Shown one piece after another: positions 8,460-18,200 of a stretch of 44,467 nucleotides of DNA. The notes beneath the pieces are model-generated. The model did no database searches. It saw only the letters and a list, made by a program, of their open reading frames with translations, and had not been told where the DNA came from. Each line of letters opens with the position of its first letter. The stretch's first letter is position 1. This DNA is from G020353115 sp964389685. Lineage in GTDB: Bacteria; Bacteroidota; Bacteroidia; Bacteroidales; VadinHA17. The position numbers and the translations under genes are program-made. The stretch covers positions 1 to 44,467 of the forward strand of contig CAYMFM010000028.1 of assembly GCA_964389685.1 (NCBI GenBank), given 5' to 3'.

Positions 8460-10001
8460 TTACTTGTTTTCTTTCATAGTAAGTAACTTATACTCACATT
8501 CTCCTAAATTTACATCATCGTATTCCGTAATACTTAGATCTGATGTAGAAAAGAATTTACCAATTAAAGAACTATCCAGAAAAATAATCTCCCCAGGTTT
8601 GACACCTAAGTCTGTATACCTTTTTTCATTAAAATAATTGTACCACCCTTTAATTAGTCTGTCCCTGAATTCCTCATCAAGTGATTCATCTTCAAAAGCA
8701 TATCCAAATAGGTCAATATCATATTCAAGATTCAAGTAGTACTTAAGTGAAATAGATTGCTCATAGTATTTCACCGGATCTACGACAATGAGGCTTTTAG
8801 TATCTCTGTCATAATGGGTTTTTGTATTAGATACAAGTGATTTCAGTATTAATCCTTCCTTTGTGAAAGATTTGGCGGTTGAATATGTATCTTTTAATAT
8901 TGGGATGTAGAAAAAAATTATAATGATTGCTATTATGACTTTCATAATCCGAATACCCTCGCCGTATTCTTTCGTAAGACTTGAAATAAGAAACGCCAAC
9001 CCGAAGCTTGTTGGTAAAAAATAACGTTCCCACATTCCTGACTTTGCATACAAAACCAGATTAGGAGCGACTACTAAGATTGAAAATATTGCTGGAAGAA
9101 CCAGGGGCTTAAATGAATAATGCTTTGATATTGCTTTTTGAATAATAAGAAGTATGAATGCAAGAAAGAGTATATAAAAATAGGGCGTGATAAGGTGATT
9201 AAGAATACCCAGTATGCCTCTCATTGTACTTTTAAGGTTGAGGTCAATTCCTGCATATCCAATCTTATTTAATCCTACATACGATTTGATGAAATAAATT
9301 TCCAGAATGAAGGCTAAAATAAGCACTATCGAAATCAGGTTCTTTTGCAGTGACTTTTTCAATGAAATTTTCAGAGAATTTTTTTCATTGAATACTTTAT
9401 AGACAATGAATGCTGGTACTATTATCAGGAAACTTTCTTTACATAGTGATGATAACAGGAGAAAGAATGCAAACAATATATTATTTAACCTGTATGATCT
9501 CTTCTTGTTTAAGCATCTGGACATAAACAAAAACGATAGACCAAGAAATGTAATACCAATAGTTTCGTTAGGGCCCAGGCGCCACCAAATGGCAGACTGA
9601 GGTCCTATAAAGGTTATAAATAAGGTTAAAGTTGATTCTATATTATTGAATCCCAGATTCTTCATTCCAAAAAATGTAGAAATAAATGTAAACGTCCCGA
9701 GCAAACCAGTATAAAGTGATAATAATAAAAAGTTACTACCAAAAAGATGTGTAATAAGTATTCTATGAATGAAATACATCGGTCTGAATCTGTATCCCAG
9801 GTCTTCTTTTACCCATTGTCGTATTACATCATAAATAGAACTTGAGTGAAGATCACTTTTTATCCGGATTATTTCATGGTCATCCTGGAAATGATATCCA
9901 GAATCAAGCGTCCCGCTTTTCCACAAAAATATAAAAGTAATTAGAGCTATTAGGCTAATAATCATTACATTATGTTGTATATTTTGCGGTATTTTGGTCA
10001 T
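8460..10001 (-). CDS. Polytopic membrane protein, possible GT-C type glycosyltransferase
   Basis: 513 aa with about eleven hydrophobic segments in the first ~375 residues and a soluble C-terminal part of ~130 residues. Just after the first membrane segment there is an acidic cluster Asp40-Asp41-His-Glu43 in the first external loop, where GT-C lipid-phospho-sugar transferases (ArnT/PMT-like) keep their catalytic acid. This suggests, without proving, a GT-C enzyme that decorates the polymer in the periplasm using a lipid-linked sugar. I recognise no closer family. The 170 bp upstream (10002-10171) shows no gene, terminator or promoter that I can support. Confidence 0.6.
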   Translation of the reverse strand: MTKIPQNIQHNVMIISLIALITFIFLWKSGTLDSGYHFQDDHEIIRIKSDLHSSSIYDVIRQWVKEDLGYRFRPMYFIHRILITHLFGSNFLLLSLYTGLLGTFTFISTFFGMKNLGFNNIESTLTLFITFIGPQSAIWWRLGPNETIGITFLGLSFLFMSRCLNKKRSYRLNNILFAFFLLLSSLCKESFLIIVPAFIVYKVFNEKNSLKISLKKSLQKNLISIVLILAFILEIYFIKSYVGLNKIGYAGIDLNLKSTMRGILGILNHLITPYFYILFLAFILLIIQKAISKHYSFKPLVLPAIFSILVVAPNLVLYAKSGMWERYFLPTSFGLAFLISSLTKEYGEGIRIMKVIIAIIIIFFYIPILKDTYSTAKSFTKEGLILKSLVSNTKTHYDRDTKSLIVVDPVKYYEQSISLKYYLNLEYDIDLFGYAFEDESLDEEFRDRLIKGWYNYFNEKRYTDLGVKPGEIIFLDSSLIGKFFSTSDLSITEYDDVNLGECEYKLLTMKENK

Positions 10002-10171
10002 TAATCAGCTGCTTATTCAGAAAATTGCTTCAGAGATAATAGCCATTAATCAAGATCATATTCTTTGAAGGGGCTTAAGGCTGAAACTGATAATATGCGT
10101 ACTTAATACCTGCCCTCAATGCATTTTGGTGTCCAAAATTTCTTTTAAATGAAATGAACTTAAATTTAAGA

Positions 10172-10963
10172 TCACATCGTATTTCTAATTACAAAAAGGA
10201 ATCCTTTAAATTCGGACTTAATATTTGCTTCATCCAGTGCATCAAATTCAATTAATAAATCATAATTCTCTAATATCCTTTCAAGAAACTTTTCTTTATT
10301 TAAGAACCAGCAGGGATAGCTTGCATTATATATCTTTGGATGGACTTTTTGAATTGTTATTCTGTCATTACCAGTAATAAATGGAGTCCGGTCAATAATA
10401 ATCCCTGATGGTTTATAACTGATTAGATTAGTTAAAAGTGTATATGGGTCTTCTATATATTGCAGTACACTGGATAAAATAACTACGTCAATATCATAGT
10501 CCATATAGCATTTTTCAACACTATCATAGAAATGCAGGTTATCATCTTCAAAATGTGCTTTCCCTTCTTTGACAAAAGCCTCCTGTTCCACAATAGACCA
10601 GTTTATCTCGATATGTTCAAGTAGTTTATGATGCTGGAAATATGTACTGCCAAGTGAGCCTCCAAAGTCCAGTACGTTAAGTTTTCCTTTTTTTGCTGAA
10701 GCGATCATAAACAGGGATGCAATAAGTGGATAGGAGTATTCAGGTTTATAAAATAGAACAGAATCTCTTTCAAATGAAGCATTCCCGTTTTTTACTTCAA
10801 TTGCCGCATCCTTAACTTTTTCAATAATGCTCTCTGATTCATATCCGGTACATTTGCCTGCAGCTTCTGCCCATGTGCTGAAATTTCCATGCCAGCCATA
10901 AAACAAGCCGGTTATCTGGCGTTTTATTGAATCAGGTAGAATTTTCTTTATCTTATCTTTCAA
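10172..10963 (-). CDS. Methyltransferase, TIGR04325 (LIC12133) family
   Basis: 263 aa. It shows the features of the TIGR04325 putative methyltransferase family of O-antigen loci: the N-terminal GWHGNFSTWAEA block, a CTGY motif at about 38-41, then the SAM-binding segment NVLDFGGSLGS (96-106) and a VVILSSVLQYIEDP motif. It probably methylates a sugar or the growing chain end. The start appears to be TTG at 10963, because no in-frame ATG occurs before residue 86. That TTG overlaps the TGA of the upstream GT4 gene as TTGA, implying translational coupling. Confidence 0.83.
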   Translation of the reverse strand: MKDKIKKILPDSIKRQITGLFYGWHGNFSTWAEAAGKCTGYESESIIEKVKDAAIEVKNGNASFERDSVLFYKPEYSYPLIASLFMIASAKKGKLNVLDFGGSLGSTYFQHHKLLEHIEINWSIVEQEAFVKEGKAHFEDDNLHFYDSVEKCYMDYDIDVVILSSVLQYIEDPYTLLTNLISYKPSGIIIDRTPFITGNDRITIQKVHPKIYNASYPCWFLNKEKFLERILENYDLLIEFDALDEANIKSEFKGFLFVIRNTM

Positions 10964-12069
10964 CGGTTTCTGTTTGTTCGCATCATGAAATCAATTACTT
11001 TCTGAGCCTGTTTATCAGGGAGGTATTCCAATCGTTTGATGCGTTCAATACAGGACTGCCTGATCCTATCACCGGAATTATCAATAATATCTTTCCACCT
11101 GATAATTTTGTCTGCCAGGTCAGAAGCTGAATTGTCTTTGAAAGTATCCCCATTCTCTCCAGGCACCAATAATTCAGATTCAGGACCTTGGAGTTTCAGA
11201 TTGTCAGTTGTAACTACCGGCAGACCAAATGACATAGCATGTACAATAGACAGGCCAATACCACCCGGACAAACGAAGAGATCAGATCCCAGGAAAATGG
11301 GATGATTGTCTTTGCCGTACCTGGAACCGGTGAAATGAATATTATCGGGTAAATTCTTTTCAGAGGCTAACTCTTTTAGCCTGTCAATATCCCCGTCACC
11401 AACCAAATAGCATTTAAACTCTGTAACACCTTTACTCTTGATTATTCCTAAGGCCCTGATCAGCAGATCAACTTTTTTTTCTTCGGTTATCCTTCCGGAA
11501 TACAGGATGGTGAATACCCCGGTTTTTTCCTTTTTTACGATATCATAGTTCAGGAATCCGTAATCTTCCCTGTTGATAGAATTATTTACCACTGCTATCC
11601 TTTCATCACTTAATCCCATTTCGAGGAGATTGTCTCTTCCTTCACGGTTGTATGCCATAATCCCACTGGATTTTCTGTAAATCCATTTTCTGACTAAATA
11701 ACCTAATCTGCCCTGGTTCCCTTTTGTGGCGTGCGACCACCAGAAAAATTTTCTTCTTTTAATAAGCCTGAAGTACAAAAAGATTACAATAGTATGAATA
11801 AGATGAAAGTCGACACCTGTACAAATAATAATATCAGGTTTATTTTTTCTTAATTTTTCAAGTACGCTTTTCAGGTAATAGAAGCGGTGCTTAAAAAAGC
11901 TGAATGTACAATGGTCTGCTATTATACTACCTTCAGGAGTAATACTTTTTATTCTCTGGTATTTGCTACCCGCCAGGAAATTCATCTCGAAATTTTCATT
12001 ATTTGACAGCAGGCTGAAGACATCCTTCCTGTAATGAGGTAAAACTGGTTCAATGAGTATTACTTTCAT
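10960..12069 (-). CDS. Glycosyltransferase family 4
   Basis: GT-B glycosyltransferase, 369 aa from the ATG at 12069 (MKVILIEPVLPHYRKD, the usual GT4 start); a GTG six codons upstream would overlap the flippase stop codon. The C-terminal Rossmann domain starts with FTILYSGRITEEKKVD. The nucleotide-sugar site is FVCPGGIGLSIVHAMSFGLPVV, which has Gly-Ile-Gly-Leu where many GT4s have EGLP, a modest departure. It acts in the cytoplasm on the lipid-linked oligosaccharide. Specificity is not readable. It lies between the flippase and the methyltransferase with nearly no spacing. Confidence 0.85.
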   Translation of the reverse strand: MKVILIEPVLPHYRKDVFSLLSNNENFEMNFLAGSKYQRIKSITPEGSIIADHCTFSFFKHRFYYLKSVLEKLRKNKPDIIICTGVDFHLIHTIVIFLYFRLIKRRKFFWWSHATKGNQGRLGYLVRKWIYRKSSGIMAYNREGRDNLLEMGLSDERIAVVNNSINREDYGFLNYDIVKKEKTGVFTILYSGRITEEKKVDLLIRALGIIKSKGVTEFKCYLVGDGDIDRLKELASEKNLPDNIHFTGSRYGKDNHPIFLGSDLFVCPGGIGLSIVHAMSFGLPVVTTDNLKLQGPESELLVPGENGDTFKDNSASDLADKIIRWKDIIDNSGDRIRQSCIERIKRLEYLPDKQAQKVIDFMMRTNRNR

Positions 12070-12083
12070 CTGCTTGTTCGTGC

Positions 12084-13388
12084 TCACTTATTATTTGTTT
12101 TAGCCTCTTTGACAGTGGTCTCGTGTTTTGTAATAATAAATACCATTATCAGGCTGATAAGAGTATAACAACTTATCTCTATTAAAACGTAGGTTCTTAT
12201 AAATATTTCAAAGGAAGAATTTCTGAACAGAATAAGTGAGAATATGGCAATAAAGTAAATTAACTGCCATGCGCTTAGTATCTTAATTTTCTTCATTGAG
12301 ATAAATATGCTGCTGAACGAAGCAATTATAAAATTAAATGCAAACGACCATACAAGGATACGGGATATTTCACCTGAATATTTCCATTCTGTTCCAAAGA
12401 AGATACTGAATAATTCAATTCCCCAGATTCTGACAATTATTATTTCAAGCAGGGCAATCAGTAATACAAATCTGAATATTGAAAACAAGTCGCTTAAAAT
12501 ACTTTCATTTTTCCTGAAATTCTCTGATATACGTTGCAGGAGCACATTTGATATTGAAGTTGCAATCAGTGCCAGGGGGATTGACAGCATAAGTTTGGAC
12601 AGATCAAAATATCCTGTATAATCAGTCGAGAAGAATTTGTTTATGAATATAGCAGGCAACAGGTAACTGCAGGCACTCATAAAGCCTGGAAGTACATTGA
12701 ACTTAGGGTATTCAAGGTATTTTACGGATACATACCTGATTTTGGTAATACTTATGAATACCAATCTGAAGTTAGCTTTAAGTACCTGAATTGTGCCTGA
12801 GATACCATTTGTAAGATGACCCAGGATGTCTCCCAGCACCAGGCCGGCAGGCTTTTGCGCAAGCATAAAGGCAAGCTGGCCGCTACCTTCAGTACCTCTC
12901 CTGACAAATTTATTAAGCGATATTGAGAAGAAGCGTTTTTCCCTTATCAGCCAGTAATTCAGGCTCTGGTAAAAACTATACAAAAAGACACCGGCTGGAA
13001 TCAAATAAAGATATATTGAATATTTCTTTGGAAGGTTTATAAGTTTAAGTATAGGATTCCCGAATAATAAAATAATTGCCAGCAAAGTTATGGAGAAGAT
13101 CAGGTTTATAAGAATTGCCAACACCATAACATTAGCCGCAGTCTTATCTTTATCAGGCAGTATTATTGCCAGCTCATATCTCAGTGACGCTATGACAACA
13201 AGTATACCTGTAATAGAAAGGTATACGGCATAGGCACCGAAGTCATCAGGTGAGAAAAACCTTCTTAGAACAGGCTGCAGAAGGATAGGGATCAGTTGCG
13301 CCAATGCAGTACCGGATACCAGTACTGATATATCTTTTAAGAGCTCAGAACGGGGAAGGATAGATAATTTATTCCGGGTTGAAATCAA
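12084..13388 (-). CDS. Wzx-type O-unit flippase (polysaccharide biosynthesis protein)
   Basis: 434 aa with about 12 hydrophobic segments spread over the whole length, a MOP-superfamily flippase. The N-terminal stretch ILLQPVLRRFFSPDDFGAYAVYLS is typical of Wzx/RfbX proteins. It would carry Und-PP-linked repeat units across the inner membrane for Wzy. The start is probably TTG at 13388, which overlaps the TGA of the WbpL-like gene as TTGA; no ATG is available nearby. A second, different flippase lies at 28708-30255, so the locus carries two export modules or one gained by transfer. Confidence 0.87.
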   Translation of the reverse strand: MISTRNKLSILPRSELLKDISVLVSGTALAQLIPILLQPVLRRFFSPDDFGAYAVYLSITGILVVIASLRYELAIILPDKDKTAANVMVLAILINLIFSITLLAIILLFGNPILKLINLPKKYSIYLYLIPAGVFLYSFYQSLNYWLIREKRFFSISLNKFVRRGTEGSGQLAFMLAQKPAGLVLGDILGHLTNGISGTIQVLKANFRLVFISITKIRYVSVKYLEYPKFNVLPGFMSACSYLLPAIFINKFFSTDYTGYFDLSKLMLSIPLALIATSISNVLLQRISENFRKNESILSDLFSIFRFVLLIALLEIIIVRIWGIELFSIFFGTEWKYSGEISRILVWSFAFNFIIASFSSIFISMKKIKILSAWQLIYFIAIFSLILFRNSSFEIFIRTYVLIEISCYTLISLIMVFIITKHETTVKEAKTNNK

Positions 13389-14371
13389 AATGGCACCTTT
13401 CTGTCTACAATCCGGGTCAGCAGGTAAAGAATGATAATCGTTGTTAAAAACAATGGGATTATCAGGTAATTAAATCTGCTGATCAGCAGTAAGTTAACAG
13501 CAATATATATATTCAGGCCAATCAGGATCATATTGACCTGGAGGTGATTGTAACCGGCCTGAACAAGTCGTTGATATACATGCTTTTTATGTGCCTGGCT
13601 GAGAGTTTCACCATTTCTCCATCTTCTGAATAGTGTAAGAGTTGCATCGAACCAGAAAGGAGAGGAGAGGAGTATCCAGTTTATAAAATTAAACTGCCCA
13701 TCATTATGGAGATGTATTCCTAAAACGATTATTATATAACCCAACTGGGTACTGCCAACATCACCCATAAAGATTTTAGCTTTTGGCCGGTTCCAAAACA
13801 GAAATCCTGCAATTGAAGCTATTAATATTAATGCTGCATTATTACCAGTAAACATGAATAATACTATTGCTATACAGATTGCTTCAATAGAAGCATATCC
13901 GTCGATACCATCCAGGAAGTTGTACAGGTTAATGAACCAGGTTATTGCCAGTAAAGCAAAAAGGATAAGTATTATATCTGAAGCTATATTCCACTTGTAG
14001 ATTTCAATAACATCAAATCCTTCAAGGAAGAACACTGCAAGTGCAGCTGTAATAAACTGTGCCAGCAGGCGCACTAAAGGTTTTATGGAAACAAGATCAT
14101 CAAGAAGGCTGATTATTGCCAGCAATGATCCGGAAATAAATGCATAATAAAGACGATCATTTATTAATTCATTAAAGAAAAGTATAGTGATTCCGATATA
14201 CCAGCATGTTATTATTGCCAGGCCACCTCCACGCGGTGTTGGTGATGTGTGGGAGCTTCGCCTGTTTGGGATATCAATTATTTTGTATTTCAGGGCCCAT
14301 ACCCTGATCAGGTAGGTCAGGACAAACGATAATAAAAACAATGCAGCAAGCAGAATAATCCAGAACTTCAT
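13385..14371 (-). CDS. Undecaprenyl-phosphate glycosyl-1-phosphate transferase, WbpL/WecA-like
   Basis: Polytopic GT4-type PNPT-family enzyme (328 aa, about ten membrane segments). Diagnostic motifs are present: PRGGG at 47-50, the double Asp at 91-92, NLYNFLDGIDG with Asp154 and Asp157, and GDVGS at 203-207. It transfers a sugar 1-phosphate from a UDP-sugar to undecaprenyl phosphate and so starts O-unit assembly. The NLYNFLDGIDG form and the adjacent WbpV-like reductase point to the WbpL branch (donor UDP-FucNAc or UDP-QuiNAc) rather than WecA or MraY. It overlaps the upstream reductase gene by 4 nt (ATGA). Confidence 0.92.
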   Translation of the reverse strand: MKFWIILLAALFLLSFVLTYLIRVWALKYKIIDIPNRRSSHTSPTPRGGGLAIITCWYIGITILFFNELINDRLYYAFISGSLLAIISLLDDLVSIKPLVRLLAQFITAALAVFFLEGFDVIEIYKWNIASDIILILFALLAITWFINLYNFLDGIDGYASIEAICIAIVLFMFTGNNAALILIASIAGFLFWNRPKAKIFMGDVGSTQLGYIIIVLGIHLHNDGQFNFINWILLSSPFWFDATLTLFRRWRNGETLSQAHKKHVYQRLVQAGYNHLQVNMILIGLNIYIAVNLLLISRFNYLIIPLFLTTIIILYLLTRIVDRKVPF

Positions 14372-15255
14372 TTACCGGCTTTCTTTTTATTGTCAAGGTA
14401 TACTGTTACCATCTCTTTTATCCCTTCTTCGCTTGAATATTCTGGTTGAAAATCAAGTTTATTTAGAGTTATGCTGTTTTCCATTTCGAATGAACCGTAT
14501 AATCGCTCAAAAATATTTGGTATGAAATTTTTACTCATTCCGGTTAAAAACTTCGGGATCCTGATTAATATTCTTTTCTTGTCCAGGTATTTTGCGATAA
14601 GTTTAACCAGATCAGTTGTTGACAGCGGTTCTGAGTCCATTGCAAGGAACACGCCTGAAGCTCGTTTTTCGATGATCCGGTCAATAAAGCCAACAAGATT
14701 CTTTACGTATGTAAAGCTTCTTTTATTCTGTACTTTACCGAAAGGCAGGATTGGTAGTTTATCAACCAGCTTCATTATACTGAGCATATTTGCTCTTACA
14801 TCTTTACCATAAACCAGGGGCGTTCTGATTATTGAGACAGTAAAATTTTCATCTTCAAGTTTTCTAAGCTCAATTTCAGCTTCGTATTTACTTTTACCAT
14901 ACGGATCTTCAGGATGACATTCGGATGTTTCAGTCCAAGGGCCGGATTCAGCGTTAAAATCGCCATAGACTTTTACAGTACTAAGAAAAATGAATTGCTT
15001 AACACCAGATTCTTTTGCTCTTTTTGCTACGTCAATCGCTATGTCTCGATTAACCCTGTAATATTCACTATCGGGTATTTTCCTGGATTGATGTACTATT
15101 GCAGCTAAATGGATAATAGTATCATAACTGCTGAAATCTATTTCTTCTGGTTTGTTCTCGATAAGAGATATTTCATCAACATATTTATTATCCGACGATT
15201 TTAAATAGCTACGGCCGACAAAGCTATTTGCACCGGTAATTAATATTTTATACAT
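14368..15255 (-). CDS. NAD-dependent epimerase/dehydratase, WbpV-like UDP-sugar 4-reductase
   Basis: Extended short-chain dehydrogenase, 295 aa. The NAD(P) motif TGANSFVG (7-14), the HLAA segment (49-52), the active-site LST (91-93) and Tyr119-Gly-Lys-Ser-Lys123 are all intact. In Pseudomonas and Rhizobium O-antigen loci, enzymes of this type next to a WbpL-type transferase reduce the 4-keto-6-deoxy-GlcNAc intermediate to QuiNAc. The dehydratase at 418-2367 would provide that intermediate. It lies 6 bp after the large polymerase gene. An epimerase acting on another nucleotide sugar is the main alternative. Confidence 0.8.
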   Translation of the reverse strand: MYKILITGANSFVGRSYLKSSDNKYVDEISLIENKPEEIDFSSYDTIIHLAAIVHQSRKIPDSEYYRVNRDIAIDVAKRAKESGVKQFIFLSTVKVYGDFNAESGPWTETSECHPEDPYGKSKYEAEIELRKLEDENFTVSIIRTPLVYGKDVRANMLSIMKLVDKLPILPFGKVQNKRSFTYVKNLVGFIDRIIEKRASGVFLAMDSEPLSTTDLVKLIAKYLDKKRILIRIPKFLTGMSKNFIPNIFERLYGSFEMENSITLNKLDFQPEYSSEEGIKEMVTVYLDNKKKAGK

Positions 15256-15261
15256 AATACT

Positions 15262-18200
15262 TTATCTCTTTAGAAGTTTATCAGACTTACTACTTTTGTC
15301 ATGTTTATGAATATAATCAATTAAAAAAGGAAGCATTACAAGAAATCCCATAACCGGAGGATCAAAAGGATTGCCGGCACTAAAGAAAGAAAAGAAAAAT
15401 GTGATACAGAAGAATACGAACAAAATGTAATATTCCTTAATATATTTGATGTATATAGCAAAAACCTTATATATTAAATATAAATACAAAATTAATCCAA
15501 GTACTCCTGAATATAACAGCACAGAAATAAAAGGATTATGAGGCCAATCACTTTTTGTTTTGTCATTATAGAAGTAGTAACCATACCAATTTAGATAAGC
15601 AAACCCACCACCGAAAGCTTTCTGAATACCGGTATACTCCTTTGTAAATATCTTCCAAGCAAATTGCCAACGGTAGATTCGCTCCCCAACAGATGCATTT
15701 GAAACTGAATCAATAATTATCTGAGCTTTGTAAGGATGATACAATGTATCTTCTGCGATAAAATTTGATACCCAGGCTCTAAGAGGATCCCGATCATTAT
15801 TTTGATTGATATTTTGTGCAAGAAGAGTTAATGGAATGCTAATAGGATTAGCTGAACTCATCAAGTAATTGTCATCTGACTGGATAGTAAATTGTCCAAC
15901 AATAGTTTTCCTGATGATATTGACTTTTGGATATGCAAATATTACACTCCCCTTCAAATTAGTAAAATCTGTCTCTCCATTTTTCCTGAAATACAGATAA
16001 ATAGGAGCTTCACCATCATCACAATCGGCTGTAATCTGAAGAAGCTGCCACTCTCCTTTCTTCTCGAAATCATAGTAATCGGCTTTCTTTGATGTATTAC
16101 CTTCTGCACTTAACCTGACCCAGTTTCCGTTAAAGTCCTCTGTCACATAACAGTAAACTGAAGCATAGACTTGATCTCCAGAGTGAACCGTCTCCTTTCC
16201 AATAATATTATGCATAATGGCATCACCTCCAAATGTACTCGCAGATACGGATTTATCCATCAAACAACCCTTAGCATCTTCCGGTACTATTCCTACATTT
16301 TCACCTGTCAATTCATCTATTATCCGGCACTCTCGTTTTGCCCAATAAATTGGATCAATGGAATACTCATGCTCAGAAAGGTCACGGCGTTTAACATGAG
16401 CTATTTCAGGGTAGGCAAATATTACATGTCCTTTCATGTCCGAGAAATCCACAACTCCATTCTTCGTTAAATATATTACCACTGCAGCCGTAGTTTGATA
16501 ACATTCAACAGTGATGTTCAGCTTCTGCCATTCACCTTTCTTATGCATTTCATAATAAGTAAGGGTCTCTGATGTTCGCTTACCTGAACTAAATCGAATC
16601 TGGTCCCCTTCAAAATCTTCAGAAACATAGCAGTAGATAGAAGCAAATAAAATATCACCTGGTGAGACACTTACATTTCTAATAACATTAAACATATTCG
16701 CATTACCGTTCCAAACAACCGCATCTGAAGTACTATCAAACAAACAGCCAATCGCTTCTTGAGGGACAATCTCTGAGTTTTTGCCTGTAATTGAATCCAC
16801 CCTGCTATATTTATGACTTGTCCAGAAGTCGGGATCAGCAGATATCCTATTTTTCGAAATATCCTGATTTAATTGCTCAAATTCAGGATACGCAAAAATG
16901 ACATGCCCTTCAAGATTTGAGAAATCAGATACACCCCTTTGACTGAAAAACAAAAGAATAGGTGCTGGACCACCGTGACATTCAACCGCTATTTTCAGTT
17001 TCTGCCATTTACCTTTTTGTCTCAGATCATAATATGATTTAGCCTGGTCGGTATTTCCAGCCGCACTTAATCGCACCCAGTCCCCATTGAAATCTTCTGA
17101 AACAAAACAATATACTGAGGCCAATATAAATTCTCCAGGTTGAGCATTGCCATCATAGATTTTATTATACATATATGCATCACCTGACCATATAGCCGGA
17201 TGTACTGTTTTATCAAATAAACAACCTACTGCTCCATTAGGAATGATGTGCGACTGGTCACCTTCTAATGAATGTATTTCAGTGAACTTTTGCGTACACC
17301 ATGAATAGGGATTAACAGGATCAAATGATGGAATCCATAGCTTGTTATACATAAATGAATAATCATAACTCTCATTAAAGATTGAGAAGTAACTACAAAC
17401 AGTCAGAGAGATCTTCTCTTTAAGGATGGATGCTGTATTCGGGCAAATAAATGCAATTGTCTTATTCCTTTGCTTATGTGGGACTAGTAAAAAGAATGTA
17501 GATAATACAATTGCGATAATAAAAATAACTAGAAGGAAATAATTGACATTCGAACTTAATGCTTTAAATCGAGCACCATTTTTAAAAAGCGTAATAAATT
17601 TAATAGCCAGTAACACAAGAATAATGAATGATAAAACAATGATTCCTCTTCTGGAACCGGATATGAGAATGTTAGCAGTGTAAATTATAAGAATTAAAGT
17701 GTAGATTCGTTTGGTCTTAAGAGGAACATCCACTGAAAAAAAGTTCAGTATTGCCAATAAGCCGTAGAATATTGGCAACAATGCAAAATTATAATCTATT
17801 TGAGGAGAACCTTCAGTCGTGCTGAAGGTTTTACTTAAGGATAGAATTTCCGATTCGCCATAAGGGACGAAGAAAGTAAACAATCCATAGGATGAAATTA
17901 ATAAACCAAATACGATAATTAATTTAATAAAGCTATTTACGAATAAAGCCGATTTCTTTTTTTCATTAATAACCAAGAACATCGAGAAGAAAATAAAGAG
18001 TAGAACCAAGGTATTCACAACATCCTTGAAAACTACAATGTATCTTTTATCAGAAATTAAAAAAGCACCGATCAGGATTATCGAAAGAAGCAGAATAAGA
18101 AAAAAAGAACGGGCATAAGCCTTAAACGTTTTTCTGAATCTATTCCAATAGTAAATCACCATATATGGAAAAAAACCAACGGATAATGCAATAAATAAAT

